A stretch of 64,000 bases of DNA from Burkholderiaceae bacterium (GTDB lineage: Bacteria > Pseudomonadota > Gammaproteobacteria > Burkholderiales > Burkholderiaceae_C): NCBI GenBank assembly GCA_024235955.1, contig JACKLJ010000003.1, forward strand, positions 310,001 to 374,000. The letters run 5' to 3'. Made by a program: the position numbers and the translations under genes. This document shows, piece by piece, positions 53,095 to 62,371 of the stretch (the first letter of the stretch is position 1; each line of letters opens with the position of its first letter). The notes under the pieces are model-generated. The model worked only from the letters and a program-made list of their open reading frames with translations. It was not told where the DNA came from and ran no database searches.

Positions 53095-53850
53095 ATGGCG
53101 ATGGATTGGGAGGTGTTCTGCAAGGACACCGTGACGGGTGACGTGATCAGCGGCTGCTTCGGGCATGGCCGCGATTACACCTACCTCAACTGGATCATTT
53201 CCGCCTGGGGCTGGACGGTGGCCGTATCCCTCACCGCGCTGGCGATCGCGCTGATCGTGGGCTCCATCATCGGTGTGATCCGCACGCTGCCCGACAGCCC
53301 GAAGCTGGTGCGCTTCGGCAATGCCTGGGTGGAGCTGTTCCGCAACATTCCGCTGCTGGTCCAGATCTTCCTCTGGTACTTCGTGGTGCCGGCGCTGGTG
53401 CCGCCCGCCAAGAATCTGCCGCCCTTCATCCTGGTGGTGTTCGCCCTGGGCTTCTTCACCTCCGCCCGCATTGCCGAGCAGGTGCGCGCCGGCATCCAGG
53501 CCCTACCCAAGGGCCAGCGCTACGCGGGCATGGCGCTGGGCTTCACCACGCCGCAGTACTACCGCTACGTGATCCTGCCAATGGCGTACCGCATCATCAT
53601 CCCGCCGCTCACCAGCGAATCGATGAACATCTTCAAGAACTCGTCGGTGGCGTTCGCGGTGTCGATCCCCGAGCTGACGCAGTACGCGATGCAGGTCGGT
53701 GAAGAGACGGCCAGGCCGATCGAGGCCTACCTGGCCGTCACGGTGCTCTACGTCATCTCGGCGCTGGTGATCAACCGCATCATGGCGGTGGTCGAGAAGC
53801 GCTCGCGCGTGCCGGGCTTCGTGGCATCCGGTACCGGTGGGGGGCATTGA
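53095..53850 (+). CDS. gltJ: Glutamate/aspartate ABC transporter permease GltJ
   Basis: A 251-residue permease with five membrane helices and the HisM-type EAA loop (QALPKGQRYAGMALGFTTPQ). AAGGAGGA at 53081-53088 supports ATG 53095. It pairs with GltK. NSSVAFAVSIPELT is conserved in this subfamily. Confidence 0.94.
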   Translation: MAMDWEVFCKDTVTGDVISGCFGHGRDYTYLNWIISAWGWTVAVSLTALAIALIVGSIIGVIRTLPDSPKLVRFGNAWVELFRNIPLLVQIFLWYFVVPALVPPAKNLPPFILVVFALGFFTSARIAEQVRAGIQALPKGQRYAGMALGFTTPQYYRYVILPMAYRIIIPPLTSESMNIFKNSSVAFAVSIPELTQYAMQVGEETARPIEAYLAVTVLYVISALVINRIMAVVEKRSRVPGFVASGTGGGH

Positions 53851-53852
53851 GC

Positions 53853-54518
53853 ATGAACCTCGACCTTTCCATCTTCAACTGGGCGCTGGTCCAGAACTTC
53901 CTGCTCAAGGGCCTGTGGTTCAGCGTCACGCTCACGGTGGTGGCCACGCTGGGCGGCATCTTCTTCGGCACGCTGCTGGCGCTGATGCGGCTGTCCGGCA
54001 AGAAGTGGCTCGACGCGCCGGCCGCCATCTACGTCAACGGCATGCGCTCCATCCCGCTGGTGATGGTGATCCTGTGGTTCTTCCTGCTGGTGCCGCTGCT
54101 GATCGGGCGGCCCATCGGCGCGGAGTACTCGGCCTTCATCACCTTCATCGCGTTCGAGGCGGCGTACTTCTCGGAGATCATGCGCGCCGGCATCCAGTCG
54201 ATCCCGCGCGGCCAGGTGTTCGCCGGCCAGGCGCTGGGCATGAGTTACAAGCAGAACATGACCCTGGTGATCCTGCCACAGGCGTTCCGCAACATGCTGC
54301 CGGTGCTGCTCACGCAGACCATCATCCTGTTCCAGGACACCTCGCTGGTCTACGCCATCGGCGCCTACGACCTGCTCAAGGGTTTCGACACCGCGGGCAA
54401 GAACCTCGGCCGCCCGATCGAGATGTATCTGGCCGCCGCGGTGCTGTACTTCATCATCTGCTATTCGCTGTCTTACCTGGTCAAGCGGTTGCACCGCAAG
54501 ATCGCCATCATCCGATAG
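53853..54518 (+). CDS. gltK: Glutamate/aspartate ABC transporter permease GltK
   Basis: A 221-residue permease with five membrane helices and EAA loop QSIPRGQVFAGQALGMSYKQ. ATG 53853 (2 bases after the gltJ stop) is preferred to TTG 53847. VLYFIICYSLSYLVKRLHRK ends the protein. Confidence 0.94.
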   Translation: MNLDLSIFNWALVQNFLLKGLWFSVTLTVVATLGGIFFGTLLALMRLSGKKWLDAPAAIYVNGMRSIPLVMVILWFFLLVPLLIGRPIGAEYSAFITFIAFEAAYFSEIMRAGIQSIPRGQVFAGQALGMSYKQNMTLVILPQAFRNMLPVLLTQTIILFQDTSLVYAIGAYDLLKGFDTAGKNLGRPIEMYLAAAVLYFIICYSLSYLVKRLHRKIAIIR

Positions 54519-54527
54519 GAGCCCGCC

Positions 54528-55277
54528 ATGTCCGAACACATGATCCAAATCAAGAACGTCTCCAAGTGGTACGGCCCGGTGCAGGTGCTGAACGACTGCT
54601 CGGTCAACATCGACAAGGGCGACGTGGTGGTGGTCTGCGGGCCTTCCGGCTCCGGCAAGTCCACGCTGATCAAGACCGTCAACGCGCTCGAGCCCTACCA
54701 GAAGGGCGAGATCATCGTCAACGGCATCCCGCTGTCCGATCCCAAGACCGACCTGCCCAAGCTGCGCAGCAAGGTCGGCATGGTGTTCCAGCATTTCGAG
54801 CTGTTCCCGCACCTTTCCGTCACCGAGAACCTGACCATCGCGCAGGTCAAGGTGCTGGGCCGCAAGCCCGATGAAGCCAGGGCGCGCGGCCTCAAGATGC
54901 TCGACCGCGTGGGCCTGATGGCGCACAAGGACAAGTTCCCCGGCCAGCTCTCCGGCGGCCAGCAGCAGCGCGTGGCGATCGCCCGCGCGCTCAGCATGGA
55001 CCCGGTGGTGATGCTGTTCGACGAACCCACCTCCGCGCTCGACCCCGAGATGGTGGGTGAGGTGCTGGACGTGATGGTCACGCTGGCCAAGGAAGGCATG
55101 ACCATGATGGTGGTCACGCACGAGATGGGCTTCGCGCGCAAGGTGGCCAACCGCGTGATCTTCATCGACGTGGGTGGCCACATCCTGGAAGACTGCAGCA
55201 AGGAGGAGTTCTTCGGCAACCCCGAGGCACGCCAGCCGCGCACCAAGGACTTCCTGAGCAAGATCCTGAACCACTGA
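54528..55277 (+). CDS. gltL: Glutamate/aspartate ABC transporter ATPase GltL
   Basis: A 249-residue ATPase: Walker [21 protein letters not shown]-loop [10 protein letters not shown], signature [16 protein letters not shown], Walker [17 protein letters not shown], switch [16 protein letters not shown] precedes the ATG. It energises import by GltJK. Confidence 0.96.
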   Translation: MSEHMIQIKNVSKWYGPVQVLNDCSVNIDKGDVVVVCGPSGSGKSTLIKTVNALEPYQKGEIIVNGIPLSDPKTDLPKLRSKVGMVFQHFELFPHLSVTENLTIAQVKVLGRKPDEARARGLKMLDRVGLMAHKDKFPGQLSGGQQQRVAIARALSMDPVVMLFDEPTSALDPEMVGEVLDVMVTLAKEGMTMMVVTHEMGFARKVANRVIFIDVGGHILEDCSKEEFFGNPEARQPRTKDFLSKILNH

Positions 55278-55278
55278 C

Positions 55279-55395
55279 CCCTGCGCAGCTGCGCGGCTTC
55301 CCTCCTGGGGGGCGCCGCCAGCGGCCGGGCGGAACCCGCTCCGCGACGGCCGCGCGGTTGGCCTGCTCCGCGGCGGCCATCTGGCGGATATCGAT
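55279..55395 (+). repeat. GC-rich repeat R2-type after gltL
   Basis: CTTCCCTCCTGGGGGGCGCC, CCAGCGGCCGGG and GGCCTGCTCCGCGGCGGCC follow the same order as copies A and B in shortened form. Confidence 0.65.
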
Positions 55396-55479
55396 CAGCG
55401 CAGGCATCGGGTTTTCGCGCCGCTTCAGATCCGACATCGGATGCCCCACATCAAGTGGCGGCAGGGATGTTTTCGGAGT

Positions 55480-55535
55480 GAAATCGGCCTTCAGCCCATG
55501 AGCAGCAGGCGCAGGCAGCTATCGTTTGGATAGCG
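55480..55535 (+). repeat. Dispersed repeat R1, copy 10
   Basis: AAATCGGCCTTCAGCCC, then AGGCGCAGGCAGCTATCG and the clear terminal hairpin GCTATC-GTTTG-GATAGC. It lies just before the terminator shared by gltL and dctP. Confidence 0.9.
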
Positions 55536-55544
55536 TTCTGGTAC

Positions 55545-55575
55545 AAAAAAAGCCCCGCATCGCGGGGCTTTTTGG
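55545..55575. terminator. Bidirectional terminator gltL / dctP
   Basis: AGCCCCGC and GCGGGGCT pair over ATC, with A-run on the left and T-run on the right. It can end transcripts from both sides. Confidence 0.9.
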
Positions 55576-55591
55576 CTGGTGCTGCTGCGGT

Positions 55592-56635
55592 TTACTTCTT
55601 GCGCGCGGCGATGGCTTTTTCGGCCATGTTCACCAGGTCGGTGCCCACCTGGGGCTTCCACTTGTTGTAGACCGGGCGGGTGGTCTTGACGAAGGCCTCA
55701 CGCTCGGCGGGCGTGAGGTGGACGATGTTCACGCCCAGCGCGGCGATGTCCTTCAGCAGCGGCTGGCCGGGCTCGGCCAGGCCCTTGCGGGCGATGGCGA
55801 TCTCGTCCTTGCCGGCCTCGATGGCGGCCTGACGCACGATCTCGCGGTCGGCCGGCGTCCAGCTGTTCCAGATGTCCTTGTTGACCACGAAGATCAGCGG
55901 GTCGGCCACGTAGCCCCACATGGTCACGTTCTTCTGACCCACGTTCTGCAGCTTGGCGGCCGTGAAGATGCTCATCGGGTTTTCCTGGCCGTCCACCGCG
56001 CCGCTGGCGAAGGCGGGCTGCGCGTCGGCCCAGCTCATCTGCGTGGGGTTGGCGCCCAGGGCGGTGAAGGTGTCGATGAACAGCGGCGAGCCGACCACGC
56101 GGATTTTCAGGCCCTTCAGGTCTTCCGGCGTGCGCACCGGGTGCTTGGAGTTGGTCAGCTCGCGGTAGCCGTTTTCGCCCCAGGCCAGCGGCACCACGCC
56201 GGCCTTGTCCAGCGTCTTGAAGATTTCCTTGCCCACCTCGCCCTGCGTCAAGGCGTCGATGGCGGCGTAGTCGGGCATCAGGAAGGGCAGCGAGAACAGG
56301 TTCAGCTGCTTGACCTGCGGCGACCAGTTGATGGTCGAGCCCACGGCCAGGTCGATCACGCCCTGGCGCAGCGCGCTGAACTCGCGCGTCTGGTCGCCCT
56401 GGATCAGCGACACGCCGGGGTAGAGCTTGAAGTTGATGCGGCCGTTGGTGCGCTCGCGCACCTTGTTTGCCCAGATCTCGGCGCCCTTGCCCCAGGGGAA
56501 CGCGGTGCCGACCACCAGCGAGACGCGGTATTCCGACTTGTAGTTCTGCGCCTGGGCGGCGGTGGGCAGGCCTAGCGCCAGGGCGGCGGAGGCGGCGGCG
56601 GTCCATGCCAGGACGTGGCGGCGAAGTTTCATCAT
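55592..56635 (-). CDS. dctP: TRAP transporter substrate-binding protein DctP
   Basis: A 347-residue periplasmic protein with a signal peptide cut after AQAQ. The DctP-family binding signature is seen in LKGLKIRVVGSPLFIDTFTA and GAVDGQENPMS, with the Arg that contacts a carboxylate. It feeds DctQM. CAAGGAGACC precedes ATG 56635. The carboxylate is not defined. Confidence 0.93.
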   Translation of the reverse strand: MMKLRRHVLAWTAAASAALALGLPTAAQAQNYKSEYRVSLVVGTAFPWGKGAEIWANKVRERTNGRINFKLYPGVSLIQGDQTREFSALRQGVIDLAVGSTINWSPQVKQLNLFSLPFLMPDYAAIDALTQGEVGKEIFKTLDKAGVVPLAWGENGYRELTNSKHPVRTPEDLKGLKIRVVGSPLFIDTFTALGANPTQMSWADAQPAFASGAVDGQENPMSIFTAAKLQNVGQKNVTMWGYVADPLIFVVNKDIWNSWTPADREIVRQAAIEAGKDEIAIARKGLAEPGQPLLKDIAALGVNIVHLTPAEREAFVKTTRPVYNKWKPQVGTDLVNMAEKAIAARKK

Positions 56636-56667
56636 GGTCTCCTTGTTGACGGTGAGAAAAGAAAACG

Positions 56668-56722
56668 CTTCAAAAAGAGGATCTGTCTGCGCCCGCCAGA
56701 TATGGGCTGACGGCCTAAAAGG
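56668..56722 (-). repeat. Dispersed repeat R1, copy 11
   Basis: On the minus strand TTTTAGGCCGTCAGCCC, then TGGCGGGCGCAGACAG. It lies between dctM and dctP, in the dctP leader. Confidence 0.82.
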
Positions 56723-56731
56723 CTTTAAAAA

Positions 56732-58030
56732 TCAATACCCCAGCAGCCCCGGCAGCCACATGGCCAGTTGCGGCCAGACGATCACGGCCAGCACCACCAC
56801 GCCCATGGCGAACACCATCGGCAGCACCCAGCGCACGGTCTGTTCCATGCTCACGCCGGCGATGCGGCACGACACCATCAGGTTCACCGCCAGCGGCGGC
56901 GTGAACTGGCCCATGGCCACCATCAGCGTCAGCAGCACGCCGAACCAGACCACGTCCCAGTGGTAGTGCTGGATCAGCGGCCACATCAGCGGCACGAAGA
57001 TCAGGAAGATCGAGATGCCGTCCAGGAACATGCCCAGCACCACCAGCAGCAGCACGATCAGCGTGAGCACGCCGTATTCGCCCAGCCCGGAGTTGACGAT
57101 GGCCCGGGTGATCGGGTCGATCACGCCCAGCGTGGACAGCGAGAACGCGAAGATGCCGGCCAGCGACACCACCAGCAGGATCACCGCCGACAGCTCGCCC
57201 GATTCGCGCAGGATCTCGAACAGGTCGCGCACGCGGATCGTGCGGTGGATCACCATGCCGACGAACAGGCCGTAGAACACGGCCACTACCGCCGCCTCGG
57301 TGGGCGTGAAGAAGCCTGCGCGCATGCCGCCCAGGATCACCACCGGCGCCGCCAGGCCCCAGCTGGCTTCGCGCAGGCTGCGCCAGAAGGGCGGGCGGGG
57401 CATGTCGCGCTCCTGCTCGCCCATCTTGTGGCGGCGCGCCAGCCACACGGCGGGCACGATCAGCGCCAGCCCCACCAGCACGCCCGGGATCATGCCGGCG
57501 GCGAACAGCGCCGGCACCGAGGCGCCCGGCACCAGCACCGAATAGACGATGAACGCCACCGAGGGCGGGATCAAAATGTCGGTGGCCGCCGCCGCGCCCA
57601 CCACGCTGGCCGAGTAGGCCGACGGATAGCCCGCCTTGGCCATGGCGGCGATCATCACGCCGCCCACCGCCGCCGCCGTGGCCGGCCCCGAGCCCGAGAT
57701 GCCGCCCATGAACATGGCCACGGCGATGGCGATCAGCGGCAGCATGCCCGGCCCGCGCCCGACGATGGCGGTGGCAAAGTTCACCAGCCGCGCCGCCACG
57801 CCCGAGCGGTCGAAGATCGAGCCCACCAGCACGAACATCGGAATCGCCAGCAGCGGGTACTTGCCCAGGCCGGCGTAGAAGTTCTGAGGCACCGCCAGCA
57901 GGCCGAACCAGGGCGTCTCGGCGTTGGCCAACCCGATGGCCGCTGCACCGGCCAGGCCCAGCGCCGCGCCGATGGGCACGCCCATCAGCATGGTGATGAT
58001 GAAGATCGCAAACAGGAGCGTGGCGATCAT
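56732..58030 (-). CDS. dctM: TRAP transporter large permease DctM
   Basis: A 432-residue polytopic protein (about 12 helices). Signatures are FMGGISGSGPATAAAVGG, TDILIPPSVAFIVYSVL and GMFLDGISIFLIFVPLMWP. ATG 58030 is chosen because the upstream frame is the GC-rich repeat. It imports the substrate with DctQ using a sodium or proton gradient. Confidence 0.95.
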   Translation of the reverse strand: MIATLLFAIFIITMLMGVPIGAALGLAGAAAIGLANAETPWFGLLAVPQNFYAGLGKYPLLAIPMFVLVGSIFDRSGVAARLVNFATAIVGRGPGMLPLIAIAVAMFMGGISGSGPATAAAVGGVMIAAMAKAGYPSAYSASVVGAAAATDILIPPSVAFIVYSVLVPGASVPALFAAGMIPGVLVGLALIVPAVWLARRHKMGEQERDMPRPPFWRSLREASWGLAAPVVILGGMRAGFFTPTEAAVVAVFYGLFVGMVIHRTIRVRDLFEILRESGELSAVILLVVSLAGIFAFSLSTLGVIDPITRAIVNSGLGEYGVLTLIVLLLVVLGMFLDGISIFLIFVPLMWPLIQHYHWDVVWFGVLLTLMVAMGQFTPPLAVNLMVSCRIAGVSMEQTVRWVLPMVFAMGVVVLAVIVWPQLAMWLPGLLGY

Positions 58031-58033
58031 GAA

Positions 58034-58140
58034 ATGTGGCCCCCACGCTTCGCGGCTGCGCCTGCTGCGCTGCCCCCCGGGGGGGCCTTCGCGCCTTCGG
58101 ACGGCCGGGCGGCGCTCGGTCGCGCCCGTCCGGAGCGCAG
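58034..58140 (+). repeat. GC-rich repeat R2 between dctQ and dctM
   Basis: GGCCCCCACGCTTCGCGG and GCTGCCCCCCGGGGGGGCC match the copy inside the dehydrogenase gene; a long hairpin CCTTCGGACGG / CCGTCCGG follows. It splits two genes that normally overlap. Confidence 0.78.
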
Positions 58141-58193
58141 GGCGCGGCTCATGGTGATCGACCTGCAAGACGCTGGCCTAGTTGCCCGCTCGT

Positions 58194-58802
58194 TCATGGC
58201 GCGCGCTCCTCGTCCCGCACCGCGGCCGAGGTGGGCAGATCGGGGTTGGCGGCGGCGGCGCGGCCGCCGCGCAGCATCAGGCCCACGGCGCGCAGCGTGA
58301 TGGCGGCGCTGATGATGGGCAGCCACATCGTGTACCACCACTGTGGCACGCCGATGCCGGGCGAGGTCTCGCCGTAGCGCACGTCGTCCACCAGCAGGCG
58401 GGCCGACAGCACCGTGAGCAGCGTGAACAGCAGCGCCACCATGGCGGCGCCGAACACGGCCAGGCGCCGCTGCCGCTGGGGCGAGCCGCTGTCGGCGAAG
58501 TACTCGATGCGGATGTGCCGGTTGCGCGCCACCGCGCCCGAGCCGGCCACCATGGCCAGCACGATCATCAGGAACACCGAGACCTCTTCCGTCCAGGCGA
58601 AGGAGGCATCGGTGAAGTAGCGCACCAGCACGTTGGCGAAGGTGATCAGGGCCAGCAGGGCCATGATGATCACCGTGAGCCAGTCCTCGATGGCGAGCGG
58701 CACGCGGGTGGGAGCGCCCTGGTCGGCCGCGGGTGGCGGGGGCGTGGAATCGGAAGGGCGGGAATCGGACATGAAAGCTGGCTCGGAAGGCCCGCCACGC
58801 AT
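58194..58802 (-). CDS. dctQ: TRAP transporter small permease DctQ
   Basis: A 202-residue protein with four membrane helices (LTVIIMALLALITFANVLVRY, given in parts: IIMALLALITFANVL; VFLMIVLAMVAGSG) and the DctQ motif WTEEVSVFLMI. ATG 58802 has AGGGGAG upstream; ATG 58772 is an alternative. It heads the dctQMP run and is divergent from the SDR gene. Confidence 0.9.
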   Translation of the reverse strand: MRGGPSEPAFMSDSRPSDSTPPPPAADQGAPTRVPLAIEDWLTVIIMALLALITFANVLVRYFTDASFAWTEEVSVFLMIVLAMVAGSGAVARNRHIRIEYFADSGSPQRQRRLAVFGAAMVALLFTLLTVLSARLLVDDVRYGETSPGIGVPQWWYTMWLPIISAAITLRAVGLMLRGGRAAAANPDLPTSAAVRDEERAP

Positions 58803-58996
58803 GGCGGTCTCCCCTGACGCGAACCCGCTATCTTAAAACCGCCGGCACCCGCGCTCGCCTCCGTCGGGGTGGGCGACCGTCCACGTTAACCCTGAGGCAT
58901 GGCCGCCAGCCGGTCGCCTGCGGGACAATCGTCCGGCCCGGCTGCGGGAAGACCCCTGCAACATCGGGCCACACGGCTGCTTGCCCTGAACTGCCC
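58803..58996. other. Divergent region dctQ / SDR gene
   Basis: 194 bases. It contains GTTAACCCTGAG (58885-58896), a half-match to the GGGTTAACCC palindrome near gltI, and a possible -10 (GACAAT, 58924-58929). No gene is seen. Confidence 0.4.
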
Positions 58997-59788
58997 ATGA
59001 CCAAAGAAGCCTCCCCACCCGTTGCCATCGTCACCGGCGCCGCGCGCGGCATCGGCAAGGCGATCGCGCACTGGTTCCTGGCGCGCGGCCAGTGCGTCGC
59101 GCTGATCGACATCGACGAGCCCAAGCTCGCCGCCTGCGCCGCGGAGCTGGCGGCCGGGCACGGCGACCGCGTGCTGGCCATCCACGCCGACGTGTCCGAC
59201 CGCGCGGCGGTGCAGCGCGCGGTGGCGCAGGTGGAACAGGCCTTCGGCAGCATCGACGCGCTGGTCAACAACGCCGGTGTGGCGGTGTTCAAGCCGGCGG
59301 CCGACACCAGCTTCGACGAGTGGCGTTTCGTCATGGCCACCAACCTCGACGGCGCTTTCATCTGCGCGCAGGCCGTGCTGCCCGCGCTGCGGCGCGCCGG
59401 CGGCGGCAGCATCGTCAACATCGCCTCCATCTCCGGCCTGCGCGCCAGCACGCTGCGCGTGGCGTATGGCACCAGCAAGGCGGCGCTGATCCAGCTCACC
59501 AAACAGCTGGCGGTGGAATGGGCCTCGTACGGCGTGCGCGTCAACGCCATCGCGCCCGGGCCGGTGGAAACCGCGATGGCCAAGGCCGTGCACTCGCCCG
59601 AGATCCGGGCCGACTACCACGCCAGCGTGCCGCTGGCCCGCTACGGCCTGGAAGAAGAGATCGCCGCCGCCGTGGGCTTTCTCTGCACGCGCGACGCCGG
59701 CTACGTGACGGGCCAGGTGCTGGCGGTGGACGGCGGCTTCGACGCCGCGGGCGTCGGCCTGCCAGCCTTCCGCACCGCGGTGGGCTGA
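58997..59788 (+). CDS. Short-chain dehydrogenase/reductase
   Basis: A 263-residue classical SDR: cofactor loop VTGAARGIGKAIA, NNAGVAVF, IASISGLRAS with catalytic Ser, and YGTSKAALIQ (Tyr-x3-Lys). Asp at the end of beta2 (LIDIDEP) predicts NAD preference. Divergent from the TRAP genes, it may oxidise the imported hydroxy acid or sugar acid. The substrate is unknown. Confidence 0.92.
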   Translation: MTKEASPPVAIVTGAARGIGKAIAHWFLARGQCVALIDIDEPKLAACAAELAAGHGDRVLAIHADVSDRAAVQRAVAQVEQAFGSIDALVNNAGVAVFKPAADTSFDEWRFVMATNLDGAFICAQAVLPALRRAGGGSIVNIASISGLRASTLRVAYGTSKAALIQLTKQLAVEWASYGVRVNAIAPGPVETAMAKAVHSPEIRADYHASVPLARYGLEEEIAAAVGFLCTRDAGYVTGQVLAVDGGFDAAGVGLPAFRTAVG

Positions 59789-60141
59789 GGCCGTCAGACC
59801 GACTGCGCCACGGCCCGGTATCATCGGCCGTATGGTGAACCCGCAAGTCATGCCCACGCGCGCCCGGTGGCGCGCCGCACCGGCCCACGTGGCCGGCGAG
59901 ATGGCGTGTGCGTGCCTCACCCGTCGAACGCTTCAGCGGGCCGGCCTGGCCCACCGTGCGTGCCAGCTGGCCGCACTTGCCTGAGCCCGACGATCCCGCT
60001 GCCTGATTCCTCCCAGCGCACCCACTGATCGTCGGGCCTGTTCCCGCCGGGGCTGCCAGCCCCTTCATTCTTCATGCCTTGCCGCGGCACATGACGTTGC
60101 CGCGCAGCGCCTGCTTCTTCCTCGATTTTCAGGACACGACC
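59789..60141. other. 353-base intergenic region ahead of rnk
   Basis: No supported gene. A 50-codon frame from ATG 59833 is open but lacks recognisable features. GGCCGGC and GCCGGCC stretches give several GC stems. Confidence 0.5.
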
Positions 60142-60552
60142 ATGACCACCGTCTTCAATCGCACCATCACCGAACTCGACCACGTGCGCATCTTCAACCT
60201 GCTGCGGCGCCAGCCCGGCGGCGCCGTGTCGGCCGTCGACCTGTCGGCGCTGATCGACGCCGCCGAGCTGGTGCCTTCGCAGACCATCGCCGCCGACGTC
60301 GTCACCATGCACTCGCGCCTCAGCGTGGCCGACCCGGCGGGCGGGCAGGCGCGCAGCCTCACGCTGTGCTACCCGCAGGAAGCGGATGCGGCCCGGGGCG
60401 CGATCTCGGTGCTGTCGCCGCTGGGCACCGCCTTGCTGGGCCTGCGCGCGGGCGAAGTGGCCAGCTGGCGCGGCGCCGACGGCCAGGAAAGCCAGCTGGT
60501 GGTGCATACCGTCGACTACCAGCCCGAAGCCAGCGGCGACTACCTGGCCTGA
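60142..60552 (+). CDS. rnk: Nucleoside diphosphate kinase regulator (Rnk-like)
   Basis: A 136-residue protein with a short N-terminal helical part and a GreA/GreB-type C-terminal FKBP-like domain (TLCYPQEADAARGAISVLSP; GTALLGLRAGE). Rnk proteins bind RNA polymerase near the secondary channel but lack the long coiled coil. ATG 60142 has AGGA upstream. It converges on the EEP-family gene 13 bases away. Confidence 0.88.
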   Translation: MTTVFNRTITELDHVRIFNLLRRQPGGAVSAVDLSALIDAAELVPSQTIAADVVTMHSRLSVADPAGGQARSLTLCYPQEADAARGAISVLSPLGTALLGLRAGEVASWRGADGQESQLVVHTVDYQPEASGDYLA

Positions 60553-60565
60553 GCCGGGTGCGGCA

Positions 60566-61462
60566 TCAATCCAGTACCAGCAGCACCGGCTGGTGGTCCG
60601 ACACGCGCGTCTCGCCATCCACCCGCAGCGCGCGCACGCGGCCGGCCAGCGAGGCGCTGACGAAGCAGAAATCGCAGGCCACCGGGTCGGGTCCGTAGGT
60701 GCGGTCGAACAGCCGGAACGTGGGCGCGTGCGGCGCCTGGCCGTGCACCAGCGGCCAGGCATCGCAGAGCGGGTTTGCTTTTGTTTTTATAGCTGCCTGC
60801 GCCTGCTGCGAAACGGCTGCAGGCTGATTTGGCGCCTGAATCACCGCGTACTCCGGTTCGCTGGCTTCAAGGTTGAAGTCGCCGCACAGGATGGCGTGCG
60901 GCGCGTGCGCCTTGGTCTGGAAGGGCGAGCGGCTGTCGTCCTCGGCAGGCGGCGCGGCGGCGCGCTCGCAGGCTTCGGCGTGGAGCGCGTGCAGCGCACG
61001 CGCCTGCGCCATGCGCTGGCGCGGCGAGTAGTACTCGAGGTGGGTGGTCATCACACGCAGCGCGCCCAGCTGCGGGTCCCTCAGCGTCACCACCGTGCAC
61101 AGGCGCGGCATGCTGCGCACGCCGGCATCCGCGGGCCAGGGCAGGCGGTGGTGCTCCACCTGCAGCACCGGCAGGCGCGTGGCGATCAGGTTGCCGAAGC
61201 GCTGGCGCCGTCCCTGTGCATCGAACTCGTCCACCGCGGCGCCGAAGAACACCCGGTAGCCGGGCAGCAGCGCCGCCAGCTCGGCCGGCTGGTCGCCCGG
61301 CGCGCCCGGCATGTCGGGGTAGCCCTGGGCGATCTCCTGCAGGCACAGCGCGTCGAGGCCGCCTTCGCCGGCCAGGCTGCGGGCACCGTCGACGATGCGT
61401 GCCGGGCTCACCACGCCGTCGAGGCCGCAGCACCATTGGGTGTTCCAGGTGACGAGTTTCAT
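60566..61462 (-). CDS. Endonuclease/exonuclease/phosphatase-family protein
   Basis: A 298-residue EEP-fold hydrolase. Metal and catalytic residues lie in KLVTWNTQW (Asn), LCLQEIAQ (Glu), ILCGDFNLEASEPEY (Asp/Asn) and the C-terminal VSDHQPVLLVLD (Asp-His). Between GDFNLEASEPEY and CDAWPLVHG about 22 residues (PNQPAAVSQQAQAAIKTKAN) come from an R1 copy. It follows the sugar-type ABC permeases and may act on a phosphodiester or phosphorylated substrate; nuclease activity is also possible. Confidence 0.88.
   Translation of the reverse strand: MKLVTWNTQWCCGLDGVVSPARIVDGARSLAGEGGLDALCLQEIAQGYPDMPGAPGDQPAELAALLPGYRVFFGAAVDEFDAQGRRQRFGNLIATRLPVLQVEHHRLPWPADAGVRSMPRLCTVVTLRDPQLGALRVMTTHLEYYSPRQRMAQARALHALHAEACERAAAPPAEDDSRSPFQTKAHAPHAILCGDFNLEASEPEYAVIQAPNQPAAVSQQAQAAIKTKANPLCDAWPLVHGQAPHAPTFRLFDRTYGPDPVACDFCFVSASLAGRVRALRVDGETRVSDHQPVLLVLD
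60778..60832 (-). repeat. Dispersed repeat R1, copy 12 (inside the EEP gene)
   Basis: On the minus strand CAAATCAGCCTGCAGCCG, then AGCAGGCGCAGGCAGCTATA. It is in frame and adds residues rich in Gln and Ala. Confidence 0.88.
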
Positions 61463-61500
61463 GGGGTGATTCTGCGGCGTGCGGCGTGCGGCGGGCTGCG

Positions 61501-62334
61501 CTACTTGATGCCGGCCCGCATGAAGCTCTGCACGAACTGGCGCTGGAACAGCAGGAAGGCGACCAGCAGCGGCCCGGAGGTCATCAGCGTGGCGGCGGTG
61601 ATGACCGACCAGTCCACCCCCTGATCGACCGACGAGAACACCTGCAGCCCCACGGTGAGCGGCCGCGCGTTGGGGCTGTTGGTGATGATCAGCGGCCACA
61701 GGAAGTTGTTCCAGTGGTAGCTCACCGACACCAGCGCGAACGCGGTGTAGACCGGCTTGGCCAAGGGCACGTAGACGCGCCACAGCGTCTGCAGCGGGCC
61801 GGCGCCTTCCACCCGCGCGGCTTCGTCCAGCTCCTTGGGAATGCCCATGAAGGTCTGGCGCAGCAGGAAGATGGCGAAGGCCGAGGCGAAGTAGGGCAGG
61901 CCGATGGCCAGCAGCGTGTCCACCAGGCCGAGCCGGCTCATGGTCTTGTAGTTCTCGACCAGCAGGATGTCCGGCATGATGAGCAGCTGCACCAGCACCA
62001 GCGCGAAGGCGATGTCGCGGCCCGGAAAGCGGTAGCGCGCGAAGGCGTAGGCGGCCAGCGTGCTCAGCACCAGCTGCACCGCCAGGATCATCGCCACCAG
62101 CAGCATGGTGTTGACGAAGTAGCGCGCGAACGGCGCCGCCGCCCAGGCGCGGCGGAAGTTGTCGAGCGTGAGCGGCGCCAGCAGATCGAAGCGCGTCGCG
62201 TAGGCGGCGGGGTGGAAGGCCGTCCACACCGCGTAGGCCAGCGGCAGGATCCACAGCAGCGCCAGCACCCAGGCAGCCAGGGTGTCGAGCCAGCTGGGTT
62301 CGTTGAACGCCAGGTGCTGCGCGGCGCTGTTCAT
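61501..62334 (-). CDS. Carbohydrate ABC transporter permease (UgpE/MalG type)
   Basis: A 277-residue permease with six membrane helices and EAA loop KELDEAARVEGAGPLQTLWR. ATG 62334 is used; ATG 62364 is possible. It forms the channel with the permease at 62372-63259. Resemblance is to UgpE-like permeases; the substrate is not fixed. Confidence 0.92.
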   Translation of the reverse strand: MNSAAQHLAFNEPSWLDTLAAWVLALLWILPLAYAVWTAFHPAAYATRFDLLAPLTLDNFRRAWAAAPFARYFVNTMLLVAMILAVQLVLSTLAAYAFARYRFPGRDIAFALVLVQLLIMPDILLVENYKTMSRLGLVDTLLAIGLPYFASAFAIFLLRQTFMGIPKELDEAARVEGAGPLQTLWRVYVPLAKPVYTAFALVSVSYHWNNFLWPLIITNSPNARPLTVGLQVFSSVDQGVDWSVITAATLMTSGPLLVAFLLFQRQFVQSFMRAGIK

Positions 62335-62371
62335 GGCGCTGCCGCCCTGCTGCCCTGGGTGCATGGCCGCT

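Noticed and set aside
59833..59985. 50-codon frame ahead of rnk
   Set aside because: Open, but with no ribosome site, no recognisable motif and high Ala/Arg content expected by chance.
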